Assembly (NCBI RefSeq): GCF_002993325.1
Contig: NZ_PVNO01000031.1
Location: forward strand, 1 to 64,000
Direction: 5' to 3'
Origin: Alteromonas gracilis
Lineage (GTDB): Bacteria > Pseudomonadota > Gammaproteobacteria > Enterobacterales > Alteromonadaceae
DNA length: 64,000 nt
Shown piece by piece: positions 52,016 to 63,178 of this stretch. The position numbers were made by a program, and so were the translations under genes. How positions within the stretch are numbered: the first letter of the stretch is position 1; every line of letters begins with the position of its first letter. Under the pieces are notes generated by a model. It did no database searches. It was not told the DNA's origin and saw only the letters and a list, made by a program, of their open reading frames with translations.

Positions 52016-53557
52016 ATGCAACTTAATTCCACTGAAATTGCTGAACTGATCAAGAAAAGAATTGAACAGTTCAATGTAAGCAGTGAAGCACGTAATGAAG
52101 GTACTATCGTCGCAGTAACTGACGGTATTATCCGCATTCATGGCCTTGCAGATGTAATGCAAGGTGAAATGATTGAGCTTCCTGGAAGCCGTTACGCAAT
52201 TGCACTAAACCTTGAGCGAGACTCTGTAGGTGCAGTTGTTATGGGTCCATATGCGGACCTGAAAGAAGGCGATAAAGTACAATCTACCGGCCGTATTCTT
52301 GAAGTACCAGTAGGTAACGCACTTCTTGGCCGTGTTGTTAACACACTTGGTGAGCCTATTGATGGTAAAGGCGCAATCGACGCTGCTGGTTTTGAGCCAG
52401 TTGAAAAAATTGCACCTGGCGTAATCGAGCGTCAATCGGTAGATCAGCCAGTACAAACTGGTTATAAGTCAGTTGATGCCATGATCCCAGTAGGTCGTGG
52501 TCAGCGTGAGCTTATCATCGGTGACCGTCAGTGTGGTAAAACAGCTATGGCTGTTGACGCTATCATCAACCAAAAAGGTACAGGCATCAAATGTGTGTAC
52601 GTAGCGGTTGGTCAGAAAGCGTCTACTATCGCTAACGTAGTACGTAAACTAGAAGAGCACGGTGCACTTGACCACACAATCGTGGTTGCAGCATCTGCAT
52701 CTGAGTCTGCAGCGCTTCAATACCTAGCGCCTTACTCTGGTTGTACTATGGGTGAATTCTTCCGTGACCGCGGTGAAGACGCGCTAATCGTGTATGATGA
52801 TTTGTCTAAGCAAGCTGTTGCTTACCGTCAAATCTCACTACTACTTAAGCGTCCACCAGGCCGTGAAGCTTACCCAGGTGACGTATTCTATCTTCACTCT
52901 CGCCTACTTGAGCGTGCTGCACGTGTAAACGAGCAATACGTAGAGCGTTACACTAACGGTGAAGTGAAAGGTAAAACTGGTTCACTAACTGCGCTTCCAA
53001 TTATCGAAACGCAAGCTGGTGACGTATCTGCATTCGTACCTACAAACGTAATCTCAATTACCGATGGTCAGATCTTCCTAGAAACTGACTTGTTTAACGC
53101 AGGTATCCGTCCGGCGGTTAACGCTGGTATCTCGGTATCTCGTGTTGGTGGTGCTGCACAGACTAAAATCATCAAGAAGCTGGGTGGCGGTATCCGTCTA
53201 GCCCTAGCTCAGTATCGTGAACTAGCGGCGTTCTCGCAGTTTGCTTCTGACCTTGATGATGCAACTCGTGAGCAACTTGAGCACGGTGAGCGCGTAACTG
53301 AGCTGATGAAGCAGAAGCAATACGCACCGCTATCAATTGCTAACATGGGTGTTTCTCTGTTCGCGGTAGAAAAAGGTTTCCTTAAGGGTATCGAGCTTAA
53401 CAAAATCCTAGATTTTGAAGCCGCTCTTCATTCTTATATGAACAGCGAACACGCTGACCTTATGAAGACTATCAACGAATCAGGTAACTACAACGACGAG
53501 ATTGCCGCTAAGTTGAACGACGCTTTAACAAACTTTAAAGCGACACAAACTTGGTAA
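52016..53557 (+). CDS. atpA: ATP synthase F1 subunit alpha
   Basis: The non-catalytic nucleotide-binding subunit of F1. At 513 residues it equals E. coli AtpA. Walker A is GDRQCGKTA, the alpha signature is [17 protein letters not shown] with the catalytic Arg, and it starts [19 protein letters not shown]. Confidence 0.98.
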   Translation: MQLNSTEIAELIKKRIEQFNVSSEARNEGTIVAVTDGIIRIHGLADVMQGEMIELPGSRYAIALNLERDSVGAVVMGPYADLKEGDKVQSTGRILEVPVGNALLGRVVNTLGEPIDGKGAIDAAGFEPVEKIAPGVIERQSVDQPVQTGYKSVDAMIPVGRGQRELIIGDRQCGKTAMAVDAIINQKGTGIKCVYVAVGQKASTIANVVRKLEEHGALDHTIVVAASASESAALQYLAPYSGCTMGEFFRDRGEDALIVYDDLSKQAVAYRQISLLLKRPPGREAYPGDVFYLHSRLLERAARVNEQYVERYTNGEVKGKTGSLTALPIIETQAGDVSAFVPTNVISITDGQIFLETDLFNAGIRPAVNAGISVSRVGGAAQTKIIKKLGGGIRLALAQYRELAAFSQFASDLDDATREQLEHGERVTELMKQKQYAPLSIANMGVSLFAVEKGFLKGIELNKILDFEAALHSYMNSEHADLMKTINESGNYNDEIAAKLNDALTNFKATQTW

Positions 53558-53615
53558 TCAATGGTGCTGGTGTTTAACCACCAGCGCAATTCGTTGAGTA
53601 ATCGGAGAAATAGTC

Positions 53616-54476
53616 ATGGCCAGCGGTAAAGAAATAAAAGGTAAGATTGGGAGTATCAAAAATACTCAGAAGATTACCAGTGCGATGGAAATGGTTGCTG
53701 CGTCTAAGATGAAAAAGGCGCAGGAACGTATGGCTTCTGGCCGTCCATATGCACAAAATATGCTTAAAGTGATTGGTCACATTGCAAACGGTAACCTTGA
53801 ATATCGCCATCCTTATTTGGAAGAGCGTGAAGTCAAGCGCGTCGGTTACATTGTGATTTCCACTGACCGAGGCTTATGTGGTGGCTTGAACACCAATGAA
53901 TTTAAGCTCGTCACTCAAGACGTCAAAAAATGGCGTGAACAGGGTGTGGAAGTGGATTTTGCTGCATTAGGTTCTAAAGCGTGCAGTTTCTTCAACCGTT
54001 TTGGTGGCAAATTACTTGCTGCTGAATCTGGTTTAGGTGACAAGCCGTCTGTGAGCGATGTAGTAGGTGTTGTACGCGTTATGCTTAAAGCGTATGACGA
54101 AGGACAAATTGACCGAGTATTCTTGGTATTCAATGACTTCGTTAACACCATGACACAGAAACCTGTGATCAATCAGTTATTGCCTTTGCCAAAGTCAGAA
54201 GACGAAGAATATCAACATCGTTGGGACTACATCTACGAGCCAGATCCAAAAGAAATTTTGGAAGCACTAATGGTTCGTTACATTGAGTCTCAGGTGTATC
54301 AGGGTGTTGTAGAAAACGCGGCGTCAGAACAAGCTGCGCGAATGGTTGCCATGAAGGCAGCAACCGACAACGCCGGTAACCTCATTGATGAGTTACAACT
54401 GGTATATAACAAAGCGCGTCAGGCTGCAATCACACAAGAGATTAGTGAGATTGTTAGCGGTGCCGCAGCGGTGTAG
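53616..54476 (+). CDS. atpG: ATP synthase F1 subunit gamma
   Basis: The central rotor shaft. The 286-residue protein starts [20 protein letters not shown] with the coiled-coil helix [16 protein letters not shown] and ends in the second helix [31 protein letters not shown], both diagnostic. E. coli has 287 residues. Confidence 0.98.
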   Translation: MASGKEIKGKIGSIKNTQKITSAMEMVAASKMKKAQERMASGRPYAQNMLKVIGHIANGNLEYRHPYLEEREVKRVGYIVISTDRGLCGGLNTNEFKLVTQDVKKWREQGVEVDFAALGSKACSFFNRFGGKLLAAESGLGDKPSVSDVVGVVRVMLKAYDEGQIDRVFLVFNDFVNTMTQKPVINQLLPLPKSEDEEYQHRWDYIYEPDPKEILEALMVRYIESQVYQGVVENAASEQAARMVAMKAATDNAGNLIDELQLVYNKARQAAITQEISEIVSGAAAV

Positions 54477-54497
54477 GCAAAGGTTTAAAAGAGATAA

Positions 54498-55895
<1,398 letters not shown>

Positions 55896-55955
55896 GTGTA
55901 GGGCTAGCTTCGGCTAGCCTAGCATAATGCTAACGTACCTAATCAGGAGGTTCAC

Positions 55956-56369
55956 ATGGCAATGACAGTACATTTGGACGTGGTAAGCGCAGAGAAAGCG
56001 ATTTTCTCGGGTCGCGTTGAAACGATTCAGGTGACAGGTAGCGAAGGTGAGCTGGGTATCCACCCTGGTCACGCGCCACTTATCTCTGCTATTAAACCTG
56101 GTATGGTGCGTTTGGTTAAACAGCACGGTGAAGAAGAAGTTATTTATGTTGCTGGTGGTGTACTAGAAGTACAACCTGGCAATGTTACCGTACTGGCTGA
56201 TACCGCGGTTCGAGCTGAAGATCTTGACGAGCAGGCAGCACAAGAAGCCAAACGACGTGCAGAAGAGCACATCGCCAATCCAGGCGCTGACTTTAACTAT
56301 GCAGAAGCAGCTCACGAGCTTGCAGAAGCGATTGCACAACTTCGTCTTATTCAGAAGTTACGCAAGTAA
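55956..56369 (+). CDS. atpC: ATP synthase F1 subunit epsilon
   Basis: The regulatory epsilon subunit: a beta-sandwich (about 1-86, [27 protein letters not shown]) and a C-terminal helical hairpin (about 90-137) that can inhibit ATP hydrolysis. It is last in the operon and followed by a strong terminator. Confidence 0.97.
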   Translation: MAMTVHLDVVSAEKAIFSGRVETIQVTGSEGELGIHPGHAPLISAIKPGMVRLVKQHGEEEVIYVAGGVLEVQPGNVTVLADTAVRAEDLDEQAAQEAKRRAEEHIANPGADFNYAEAAHELAEAIAQLRLIQKLRK

Positions 56370-56389
56370 AAAGCACAGCTTTGAAAAAA

Positions 56390-56413
56390 CCCGCCAACTG
56401 GCGGGTTTTTTAT
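56390..56413 (+). terminator. Rho-independent terminator of the atp operon
   Basis: CCCGCC-AACT-GGCGGG followed by six T, about 20 bp after the atpC stop. Confidence 0.92.
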
Positions 56414-56565
56414 TGCAGAATGAAAAGTAGACGTTCACATTCTCTTACGTTTATTTCTATTGCTATAAGACTACACAAAGCTTATCGTTACCTAGGTAGC
56501 TTCCAATGAAAATAAAACGTATTACGGTTAAAAATTTCTCGCTTTATAACCACTGAATAATAAAA

Positions 56566-57516
56566 ATGAAACTCAGCCCCTACACCAATATGCACAAAGG
56601 TGTCTCTATTGGCCTCTTCCCTTTTTTGACGACATTGGTTTTATTATCAGTGCATTATTTCACAGGCGCTCTTGATTGGCCTGAAGCTGGAAATATCCGT
56701 GCACAGCGAGACTTCAATTCTGCAATTGGGATGTCGATTCTTTCGGGATATTTTTGGCTGTGTCTACAGTTGAATCATAAAAACGTTACAAGCACGCTGA
56801 TTTCGATATTAGTAAAAACGAACCAGTTAAGCCATCTAAACCAACATAGGGCCATTCTCACGACCAAATTACATGTTAATAGCGTCAATTGCCTCATAGT
56901 GGCCCTATTTATAGCGATGTTATATGTATTTATCGAGGGTTTACTCATCCCAAAAATGATGCTGCATCAATATCTAATTGCTTTCTCTGCAGTTCTGTTT
57001 TGGTTCTTGCTTTTGCTGTGCCTCGTGCAGTTATCCTCCTACGTTAACTATTTGAACAAATTTGTTATAAACCAAACGGCTACGGGAATCGATCGATTAA
57101 ACTCAATCACTTCACTAGCAAGGTTTGCTCTCTTCAATGCAACACTTACTAGCGGAGCATTAATCCTTTTTCCTGTCTTTTGGTTTGGAAAGAGTATTCC
57201 GACTTTTGATATTTTGATGACGCTATTATTTTCGTTATTCGTTGCTTTTTTTCTTTATAAGCCAGTTATGAATTTGCGCGCATTGTGGTTAATTGAGAAA
57301 AGAAAAGTTGTCCGCAATATTAAAGATGAAGACGAGGGTAAAACGAATAAGAATAACGTTGAACAACTCTTGGAAGCTCAATACGAAGTGGAAGAACTAG
57401 AATCGTTATCGATGGGTCTTTTATTAGGAAGGGATAAGCTCAGGCTTTTAGCCTGTATTGCCTTAATAACCTTTTCTTGGCTTATATTTCTTGGAGCATC
57501 ATTAAAGGATGTCTAA
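56566..57516 (+). CDS. Membrane protein of unknown function, paralogue 1
   Basis: A 316-residue integral membrane protein with about six or seven hydrophobic segments and a charged cytoplasmic stretch (about 245-285) before a last membrane helix. The block AQRDFNSAIGMSILSGYFWL (about 46-65) recurs as AQRDFNTAIGTALLSGVFLF in the next gene; other shared points are the FIEGLL/SEGLL helix and a PVFW motif. The genes overlap by 8 bp, so this is a tandem duplication read as one unit. I do not recognise the family. It follows the atp terminator and has AT-rich codons unlike the atp genes. Confidence 0.65.
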   Translation: MKLSPYTNMHKGVSIGLFPFLTTLVLLSVHYFTGALDWPEAGNIRAQRDFNSAIGMSILSGYFWLCLQLNHKNVTSTLISILVKTNQLSHLNQHRAILTTKLHVNSVNCLIVALFIAMLYVFIEGLLIPKMMLHQYLIAFSAVLFWFLLLLCLVQLSSYVNYLNKFVINQTATGIDRLNSITSLARFALFNATLTSGALILFPVFWFGKSIPTFDILMTLLFSLFVAFFLYKPVMNLRALWLIEKRKVVRNIKDEDEGKTNKNNVEQLLEAQYEVEELESLSMGLLLGRDKLRLLACIALITFSWLIFLGASLKDV

Positions 57517-58354
57517 TAGGTCAAAGGGAAATCTCATTCTCGAATTTCTACTCTATCCGTCTTTACTGGTATTATCGATGGTTATACTACATTTCTTAGC
57601 AGGTACGGTAAAACTAAACATTGATTCGAGTGATGCGCAGCGTGACTTTAATACTGCAATCGGGACAGCATTATTAAGTGGCGTGTTTCTTTTTTCCATT
57701 AGAGTTATTCAAAAACAGGCAGCTAAAAATCTGTATTCAATGCTGAATGTTATCGGAAAGCGAGATGAGTTTTGGCTACATCGAAAGAAGCTATCAGAAC
57801 AGTTCGCGAAGCATTTGATTTTGTCAGTTGCAGTAAGTTTTATAATGCCTCTTTTGTACATGCTTTCTGAAGGCTTATTAGTTAGGCTCCACGAAAAAGA
57901 AGTATTTATCGTTGCGGTAGGAGCCATACCTTTTTGGCTATTACTAACTCTCTTCGTTCTACAACTAATTACAGTTAATAGATACTCTTGGAAGATTTTA
58001 TTTGGTGGAGACATCGATTTGGTCGATAAGCTTAAGCTTTACAGTCGCGTTATGAAAATGGCAATGATAACTTTAGCTACGATTGGTTTGGTACTTGCTG
58101 TTATCCCAGTTTTTTGGATAAACCAACCAATTCATTTTTTTGATATAGCCACCCTGATTTTTCTGCTTACCTTAATAGTCTCTTTTCTGTTTGCTCCCTT
58201 TGTTTACATTGCGCTTATCGTTGGGAAGGTTAAGTATGCGTTAGCAAAAGACATCGACAAAAGAGTTGATAAGTTAATTAAAGAGAGCGTAGTCTACGAG
58301 AGAAGTCAGGAAATCGAGGAGTTACTCTACATAAAAGAGAAGTACTGTAATTAA
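57509..58354 (+). CDS. Membrane protein of unknown function, paralogue 2
   Basis: A 281-residue membrane protein related to the preceding gene along most of its length, from the AQRDFNTAIG block (about 38-47) through AVIPVFWI and into a charged C-terminal tail (KRVDKLIKESVVYERSQEIEELL-like, charged and helical). It lacks the last membrane helix of paralogue 1. No enzymatic or transport motif is visible. The start lies in the end of the preceding gene (ATG within the 8-bp overlap), which points to translational coupling and perhaps a heteromer. Confidence 0.65.
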   Translation: MSNRSKGNLILEFLLYPSLLVLSMVILHFLAGTVKLNIDSSDAQRDFNTAIGTALLSGVFLFSIRVIQKQAAKNLYSMLNVIGKRDEFWLHRKKLSEQFAKHLILSVAVSFIMPLLYMLSEGLLVRLHEKEVFIVAVGAIPFWLLLTLFVLQLITVNRYSWKILFGGDIDLVDKLKLYSRVMKMAMITLATIGLVLAVIPVFWINQPIHFFDIATLIFLLTLIVSFLFAPFVYIALIVGKVKYALAKDIDKRVDKLIKESVVYERSQEIEELLYIKEKYCN

Positions 58355-58462
58355 GAAACGCTCAGACATAGTGGGCTAAATGACGTTTGATTTTTCAGTA
58401 TATTCTTGTACGAACGATAAAAATGTAGGACTCTTTATTTTTTATTGAATGGAACCTTTCTC

Positions 58463-59062
58463 ATGCGGATATACGGTGATTCACGTTCTGGAAACTGCTA
58501 TAAAATACAGCTCCTCTTATCTTTGTTGGGAAAAACCTGCGAATGGGTAGACATAGATATCATGAAAGGAGAAACAAGAGCCCCCTCCTTCCTAGAAAAA
58601 TCGCCCAATGGCAAAATCCCCTTGCTTGAGTTAGATGATGGCAGAGTGCTATCTGAATCTAATGCCATAATGCATTATATTGCTTTTAACACCCCGCTTG
58701 TGCCTTCTTCGCCTTATCAATCTTCAAAGCTATTGCAGTGGCAGTTCTTTGAGCAATATAGTCATGAGCCCTATATTGCTGTTGCTCGATATATAAACGT
58801 GTATTTAGGGCTTCCTGCTGAAAAAAAAGCTGAGTATGACGCTAAACAAGCTGGCGGTTATAAAGCGCTTGCCGTCATGGAGCATCAACTTAGCTTAACG
58901 CCCTTCTTACTGGGGGATACTATAAGCCTTGCGGATATTTCCTTGTTTGCTTATACCCATGTTGCCCATGAGGGGGGATTTGACCTTTCTGCGTATCCAG
59001 CTATTAGAAATTGGATACAACTGATAAAGGATCAAAAAGGTTTTGTTCCTATGAATGCGTAG
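58463..59062 (+). CDS. Glutathione S-transferase family protein
   Basis: A 199-residue cytosolic GST-like protein. The N-terminal thioredoxin-like domain shows RIYGDSRSGNCYKIQLLLSLLG, with the SGN(C) region at the catalytic position, then NGKIPLLELDDGRVLSESNAIMHYIA, the cis-Pro and glutathione-binding Glu-Ser pair. The C-terminal all-helical domain has LLGDTISLADISLFAYTHVA, the N-capping box Asp. Substrate unknown. A TTG start 18 bp upstream is less likely than this ATG. Confidence 0.87.
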   Translation: MRIYGDSRSGNCYKIQLLLSLLGKTCEWVDIDIMKGETRAPSFLEKSPNGKIPLLELDDGRVLSESNAIMHYIAFNTPLVPSSPYQSSKLLQWQFFEQYSHEPYIAVARYINVYLGLPAEKKAEYDAKQAGGYKALAVMEHQLSLTPFLLGDTISLADISLFAYTHVAHEGGFDLSAYPAIRNWIQLIKDQKGFVPMNA

Positions 59063-59080
59063 GATTAGCTATACGCTGGT

Positions 59081-59665
59081 TTACGGCAACTTTCGGCGAT
59101 GGTCTAACGGTCCTCGCCAATTCTGCTGTAATGCTGTCTGAGCCTTGTATAGCGCACTTACATCGGTCTTTTCTAAACAGTTAATGGCGTAAGCTGTAGC
59201 TTCAAGTGTTGAAAGGGCGTTATCAACTGACGTGTGGCGAATAAGATAGTTTGAAACAGGGGCGTCACTAAAATGAAACGCAGGGAGGTTTTCTAGCCAA
59301 GGGTTTTTTTTAATGATTCCAAAGGCTTGTTTCCAGCTTCCATCAATAAGTATTAATGTTTTAATTTCATTGGCTGTACTATCAGTAATGTTCTCGATAG
59401 CTATACTTGCCTCGCTAGGGTAAATGAGTGCACAGTGTTTATCATTACACTGCTTTGATAAAGTCGTCATGTCGTAAGAGTTGTTAGCCAACACAATTCG
59501 CGTATCAGGGATACACAGAGAGAGAAGTTTAACGGTGTTCTTCGCGTGCTGAGCCTCTTTGTCATGCTGGATGACGGTGATATTGAGAGATACATTAATC
59601 TCATTAATATAGTCACAAATACAGGTGTTCTTGGGGTAGCCACAGCGATCACAATACAGGCGCAT
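59081..59665 (-). CDS. DTW-domain protein, tRNA uridine aminocarboxypropyltransferase-like
   Basis: A 194-residue protein of the DTW family, which includes E. coli TapT (YfiP), the enzyme that adds an aminocarboxypropyl group to uridine 47 of tRNA from SAM. An N-terminal zinc-type Cys set (CDRCGYPKNTCICD) is followed by QHDKEAQHAKNTVKLL and LILIDGSWKQA, the slot of the DxTW motif, here DGSW, with Ser in place of Thr. Function in this organism is inferred. It is divergent from the alkyltransferase-like gene and convergent with the glutathione transferase gene. Confidence 0.82.
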   Translation of the reverse strand: MRLYCDRCGYPKNTCICDYINEINVSLNITVIQHDKEAQHAKNTVKLLSLCIPDTRIVLANNSYDMTTLSKQCNDKHCALIYPSEASIAIENITDSTANEIKTLILIDGSWKQAFGIIKKNPWLENLPAFHFSDAPVSNYLIRHTSVDNALSTLEATAYAINCLEKTDVSALYKAQTALQQNWRGPLDHRRKLP

Positions 59666-59745
59666 AATCTGACTTTTTAATCCTTACGATAGCAATGGTA
59701 AAGTATACTAAATACAGTAAGTAATTAACTGTTAGACTAATATAC

Positions 59746-60087
59746 ATGATGGTTAATAAAGCAGTAACATTACGTGTTGAAAAGACGCTTTCCTTAGTAC
59801 CCAAAGGCAGCGTTATCAGCTATGGTGCTTTAGCTGATCTATCTGGTCTTCCGGGCAGAGCTAGATTGATGGGAAAGTGTTTGCAGGAAATTAAAGTAGA
59901 CTGCAATTGGCATCGAGTTCTGAGAGCTGATGGCAAAATAGCATTCCCTGTCGGCTCTGACCACGCTGAAGAGCAGCGAGAACGTTTACTTTCTGAGGGA
60001 GTGAATGTGAACAATAATCGAGTAAATATGAAGAAGTTCGCTTGGTCTCCAGATTTACATACAATATTGGCAAAGTTGAAGTACTGA
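59746..60087 (+). CDS. Alkyltransferase-like (ATL) DNA-repair protein
   Basis: A 113-residue protein with the fold of the O6-alkylguanine-DNA alkyltransferase C-terminal domain. The usual PCHRV active site reads CNWHRV (53-58), so the reactive Cys is replaced by Trp55. That is the mark of ATL proteins, which bind alkylated guanine and hand it to nucleotide excision repair rather than repair it. The Arg-finger helix is seen as GLPGRARLMGKCL. The second ATG, at 59749, is also possible. It is small and single-domain, without the Ada regulatory part. Confidence 0.87.
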   Translation: MMVNKAVTLRVEKTLSLVPKGSVISYGALADLSGLPGRARLMGKCLQEIKVDCNWHRVLRADGKIAFPVGSDHAEEQRERLLSEGVNVNNNRVNMKKFAWSPDLHTILAKLKY

Positions 60088-60136
60088 TGCCTCTTTTTCA
60101 TGAAAGAGTCATTAGATAAGGTAAACTACGTTTACA

Positions 60137-61339
60137 ATGATAAAAAAAATCACGATTGATCAGTTAGTGCCTGGAATGTTTGTTCATCAAATACTTGAGC
60201 AGAAAGGCGCGTTGACGGTTAAAAGTCAGGGAAAAGTCACTTCTACAGACGTTGTAAATACACTGAAAAAACGGGGTGTGAAAACCCTTGCCATTGATAC
60301 AGATAAAAGCTTTAAAGTGAGTGAAAGCTCTTCCTCGATATCTTCAAACAGTGTAGAAAACGAGCCTGCTGAAAAAATCTTAGCCCCCATTAAATCAGTG
60401 TCTTTGGAAAAAGAGCTGAACAGAGCGACTAAATTACATCAGCAAGGTAAAGACATTCAAAAGCTTTTACTTGAAAACGTGCAAAAAGAAACGCCGTTTG
60501 ACACAAGTATACCAAAAGCTTTTTCTAATAAGCTGGTAGAGTCTGTAGACAGAAACCCAGATGCTTTGCTTTGCCTAACAAAAATTCGTGAAAAAGATGA
60601 CTATCTCTTAGAGCATTCTCTCAATGTCGCTATTTTACTTGCTAATTTTGGTAAATATTTAGGGATGTCAGAAGAGGAAATGCAAGATCTATCTTATGCA
60701 GGCTTTCTTCACGATCTGGGTAAAATCAAGATACCGGATGAAATTCTTCACAAGCCTGGACGCCTAACTGAGAGCGAAATGGAAGTAATGAAAGGGCATG
60801 TTAAACATGGTGTTGACTATCTTGAAACTATGGACATTGCTGCCCCACTAGTTCAAGCAATCAGCGAGCATCACGAACGGTTAGACGGTTTAGGGTATCC
60901 TGCGGGTAAGCAAGGCGATGCAATCAGTAAAGCGGGTAGAATGCTAGCTATTGCGGATATGTATGATGCACTTACTGCTGATCGTGTATACAAGCCAGGC
61001 ATGTCGAGCCAAAAAGCATTCGCAATTTTGATGAGCGATGCTCCTTTCCGTTTGGATAAAGCGCTGGTTCAACAATTTATTATGTGTCTAGGGGTTTACC
61101 CAGTGGGCAGTCTTGTATTGCTCTCAAATGAGAGACTCGCAATGGTTTTAGAGCAGAAGGACTCTCCGCTTACTCCCCTCGTCAAAGTGTTTTATTCAGT
61201 CCGCAACAGCCACTACCTTACACCAAGAGATATCGACCTCTCGGTAGACAAAACCGTAAGCATAGTTAAAGCAGTCATAGCGTCTGATTATAAAATTGAT
61301 GTAAATGGATTTTTTGAACGCTCGGTTTCTGTAGGGTGA
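60137..61339 (+). CDS. HD-GYP domain protein (putative c-di-GMP phosphodiesterase)
   Basis: A 400-residue protein with an N-terminal DUF3391-type domain (about 1-90, KITIDQLVPGMFVHQI) and an HD-GYP domain (about 150-330). The metal site is intact: HD pair in FLHDLGKIKIPDEIL (192-193), HHERLDGLGYP (245-255) with the GYP at 253-255, and ADMYDALTADR. HD-GYP enzymes hydrolyse cyclic di-GMP, so it probably lowers it and favours motility over biofilm. No membrane helix or receiver domain is seen. Confidence 0.92.
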   Translation: MIKKITIDQLVPGMFVHQILEQKGALTVKSQGKVTSTDVVNTLKKRGVKTLAIDTDKSFKVSESSSSISSNSVENEPAEKILAPIKSVSLEKELNRATKLHQQGKDIQKLLLENVQKETPFDTSIPKAFSNKLVESVDRNPDALLCLTKIREKDDYLLEHSLNVAILLANFGKYLGMSEEEMQDLSYAGFLHDLGKIKIPDEILHKPGRLTESEMEVMKGHVKHGVDYLETMDIAAPLVQAISEHHERLDGLGYPAGKQGDAISKAGRMLAIADMYDALTADRVYKPGMSSQKAFAILMSDAPFRLDKALVQQFIMCLGVYPVGSLVLLSNERLAMVLEQKDSPLTPLVKVFYSVRNSHYLTPRDIDLSVDKTVSIVKAVIASDYKIDVNGFFERSVSVG

Positions 61340-61724
61340 ACGTAAAGCGTTGCTTTTCAGCAACGAATTGTAGGATTTACATAAATAGAGTTATCTTATC
61401 CAACCCCTTCATCTAATATTCTTTGCTATTTCTCCAGCTCGTTTAGCGTGTGTTCAGGTTAAGCATTCTATCATATCGCCCAGATAGAATAACCAAATGT
61501 ATCCCTTTGCCGTTGTTTTATAAAAGAAATTCCTAGTGACTATTAGGCTTGTGTAGATTGTATCAAATTGAAATGTTACGCATCGCATAGGGGGAGTGGA
61601 ACACTTTTTGCTGCTTAAGCTTAATTAAAGGTTAGTAAAACATTTTTAAAATAGAGCTCTTGATGATGCTGTTGTAATAGAAAATCCTTCATTTTTGAGC
61701 TTTTAAATTAGAGAAGAGGACGTT
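61340..61724. other. Intergenic region before the OmpA-like gene
   Basis: A 385-bp AT-rich gap without a gene. A CGTTGC/GCAACG hairpin at 61348-61365 lies just past the HD-GYP stop but has no T tract. A promoter for the OmpA-like gene is expected near 61640-61690; no strong -35/-10 pair was found. Confidence 0.4.
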
Positions 61725-62366
61725 ATGAAAAAGACTCTCGCTGTAAGTTTAATTGCTGCATCTTTAACGGTTGCAGGCTGTGCGACGGATCCGAACAATA
61801 CACAAAAAGGCGCTGCAATCGGTGCTGTAGTTGGTGCACTACTTGGCAAAGCAACGGGCGATAATGATAAGAGTCGTTATGCTTGGGGTGCTGCCGTAGG
61901 TGCAATCGCTGGTGGCGCAATTGGTAATTATATGGATAAGCAAGAAGAGGAGCTTAGAACCGAGCTCTCTGACACTGGTGTTCAAGTTGTACGCGAGGGC
62001 GACAATCTTCGCCTTATCATGCCAGGAGATATAACCTTTGCTACCGACAGCTCTAGTATTAGTCCAAACTTCAACCCTGTTCTTCAGGACGTAGCAAAAG
62101 TGGTTAATAACTACGAAAAAACAGTATTGATGATTAAAGGTCATACTGACGATACGGGTTCTGAGCAGTACAATCAGTCCCTATCTGAGCGTCGTGCTGG
62201 TGCCGTTAAGAATCTGTTGATTAACTATTCAGTAAATCCTACCCGTATTACTACGGTTGGTATGGGTGAATACGCACCCAAAGTGCCGAATAACAGCGCA
62301 GCGAATCGTTCAATGAACCGTCGCGTTGAAATGGAAATTCAACCACTGACCCAGTCTAATACGTAA
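61725..62366 (+). CDS. OmpA-family lipoprotein with glycine zipper (YiaD-like)
   Basis: A 213-residue outer-membrane lipoprotein: signal with lipobox VAGC (Cys19), then a glycine-zipper region (about 26-70, GAAIGAVVGALLGKA and GAAVGAIAGGAIGNY) and a C-terminal OmpA/MotB peptidoglycan-binding domain (about 100-210, KGHTDDTGSEQYNQSLSERR, NRSMNRRVEMEI). It fits YiaD-type proteins that tether the outer membrane to the wall. AGAAGAGGACG upstream is a good ribosome site. Confidence 0.9.
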   Translation: MKKTLAVSLIAASLTVAGCATDPNNTQKGAAIGAVVGALLGKATGDNDKSRYAWGAAVGAIAGGAIGNYMDKQEEELRTELSDTGVQVVREGDNLRLIMPGDITFATDSSSISPNFNPVLQDVAKVVNNYEKTVLMIKGHTDDTGSEQYNQSLSERRAGAVKNLLINYSVNPTRITTVGMGEYAPKVPNNSAANRSMNRRVEMEIQPLTQSNT

Positions 62367-62390
62367 AAGGTCGGGTGTTCCTTGAATTAG

Positions 62391-62414
62391 AAAGCCCCAA
62401 CAGTGGGGCTTTCA
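62391..62414. terminator. Bidirectional terminator between OmpA-like and NTF2-like genes
   Basis: A perfect 9-bp stem GAAAGCCCC/GGGGCTTTC with a 6-base loop lies between the two convergent genes; short T tracts flank it on both sides. Confidence 0.75.
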
Positions 62415-62879
62415 TCACTTTATCGCTTTAATTTGTTCTGCCACGTCATCCGCAATTTCGTTTGGGATGGGAATGGTTAAATGATACTGGGTTATTTTCC
62501 AACTTCCTGCTTTCTTAACTAAAACCCCCGTACCTCGTGTTTCGCCAAGACTTTCGTTGTCGAGAAGTTCATCAAACCACGCTACGTTTTTATCCGGTGA
62601 AAAGTAAATATTTCTATCTTTTGGAAGATAGGTCCAGCCCCGACCTTTGTCGAAATGCGGTTTTGCATAGGCTTTGAATTCTTTTTTACTCCAAACTTCC
62701 GACGCATCTGTACCAATAAATACAGCACTATCATCGTACAGCGCAAAATACTTTTCGAAGCTAGCAGTTGAAGCTGTTTCATGTAAAGAATTAAGTACCT
62801 CATCAACGGTCGCTAGCTCACCGTCTGCTGCAGCTGAAAGTGATACCATTAACATAAACATTGCCGCTAAATGTTTCAT
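62415..62879 (-). CDS. Exported NTF2-like (SnoaL/DUF4440-type) protein
   Basis: A 154-residue protein with a signal peptide (MKHLAAMFMLMVSLSAAADG) and a single NTF2-like fold domain: FEKYFALYDDSAVFIGTDASEVWSKKEFKAYAKPHF and GTGVLVKKAGSWKITQYHLTIPIPN are the family hallmarks. Members bind or transform small ligands in a conical pocket; the ligand is unknown. It is a single-gene unit convergent with the OmpA-like gene. Confidence 0.82.
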   Translation of the reverse strand: MKHLAAMFMLMVSLSAAADGELATVDEVLNSLHETASTASFEKYFALYDDSAVFIGTDASEVWSKKEFKAYAKPHFDKGRGWTYLPKDRNIYFSPDKNVAWFDELLDNESLGETRGTGVLVKKAGSWKITQYHLTIPIPNEIADDVAEQIKAIK

Positions 62880-63178
62880 TGTTTCTCCTCGATGACATAT
62901 CGCTGTTATTTTTATGTTTTTAGACGTAGTGTGAGCGTGTTACTTACAATATGTTTAGGTATTTAATTATCGGCTAATTGGAAGCCATTTAGCATTATAT
63001 TTAGGCTAACCAAATCCATGTTTCACATGAAACAACGTTCGCAAAGGAAAAGAATTTTCCAGAGTGTAGTGTGTAAAAAGTAGATTAGACATATCGTTTG
63101 CATTCAATGTGATGATGCTGAGCTAACCTTTTAGGCAAAACGGGCCGTTTCAACAACAAGGTAGTTGAGCGAAGGGCG
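62880..63178. other. Intergenic region holding a parS-like site
   Basis: A 299-bp gap between the start of the NTF2-like gene and the end of the LacI-type gene. Apart from the parS-like site at 63019-63034 and the presumed promoter of the NTF2-like gene, nothing was recognised. Confidence 0.5.
63019..63034. promoter_or_regulatory. parS-like site, third in the window
   Basis: TGTTTCACATGAAACA is a perfect palindrome that differs by one base from the ParB consensus TGTTTCACGTGAAACA (A for G at position 9). It lies in non-coding DNA about 14 kb to the right of parB. Whether ParB tolerates the change is uncertain. Confidence 0.6.
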
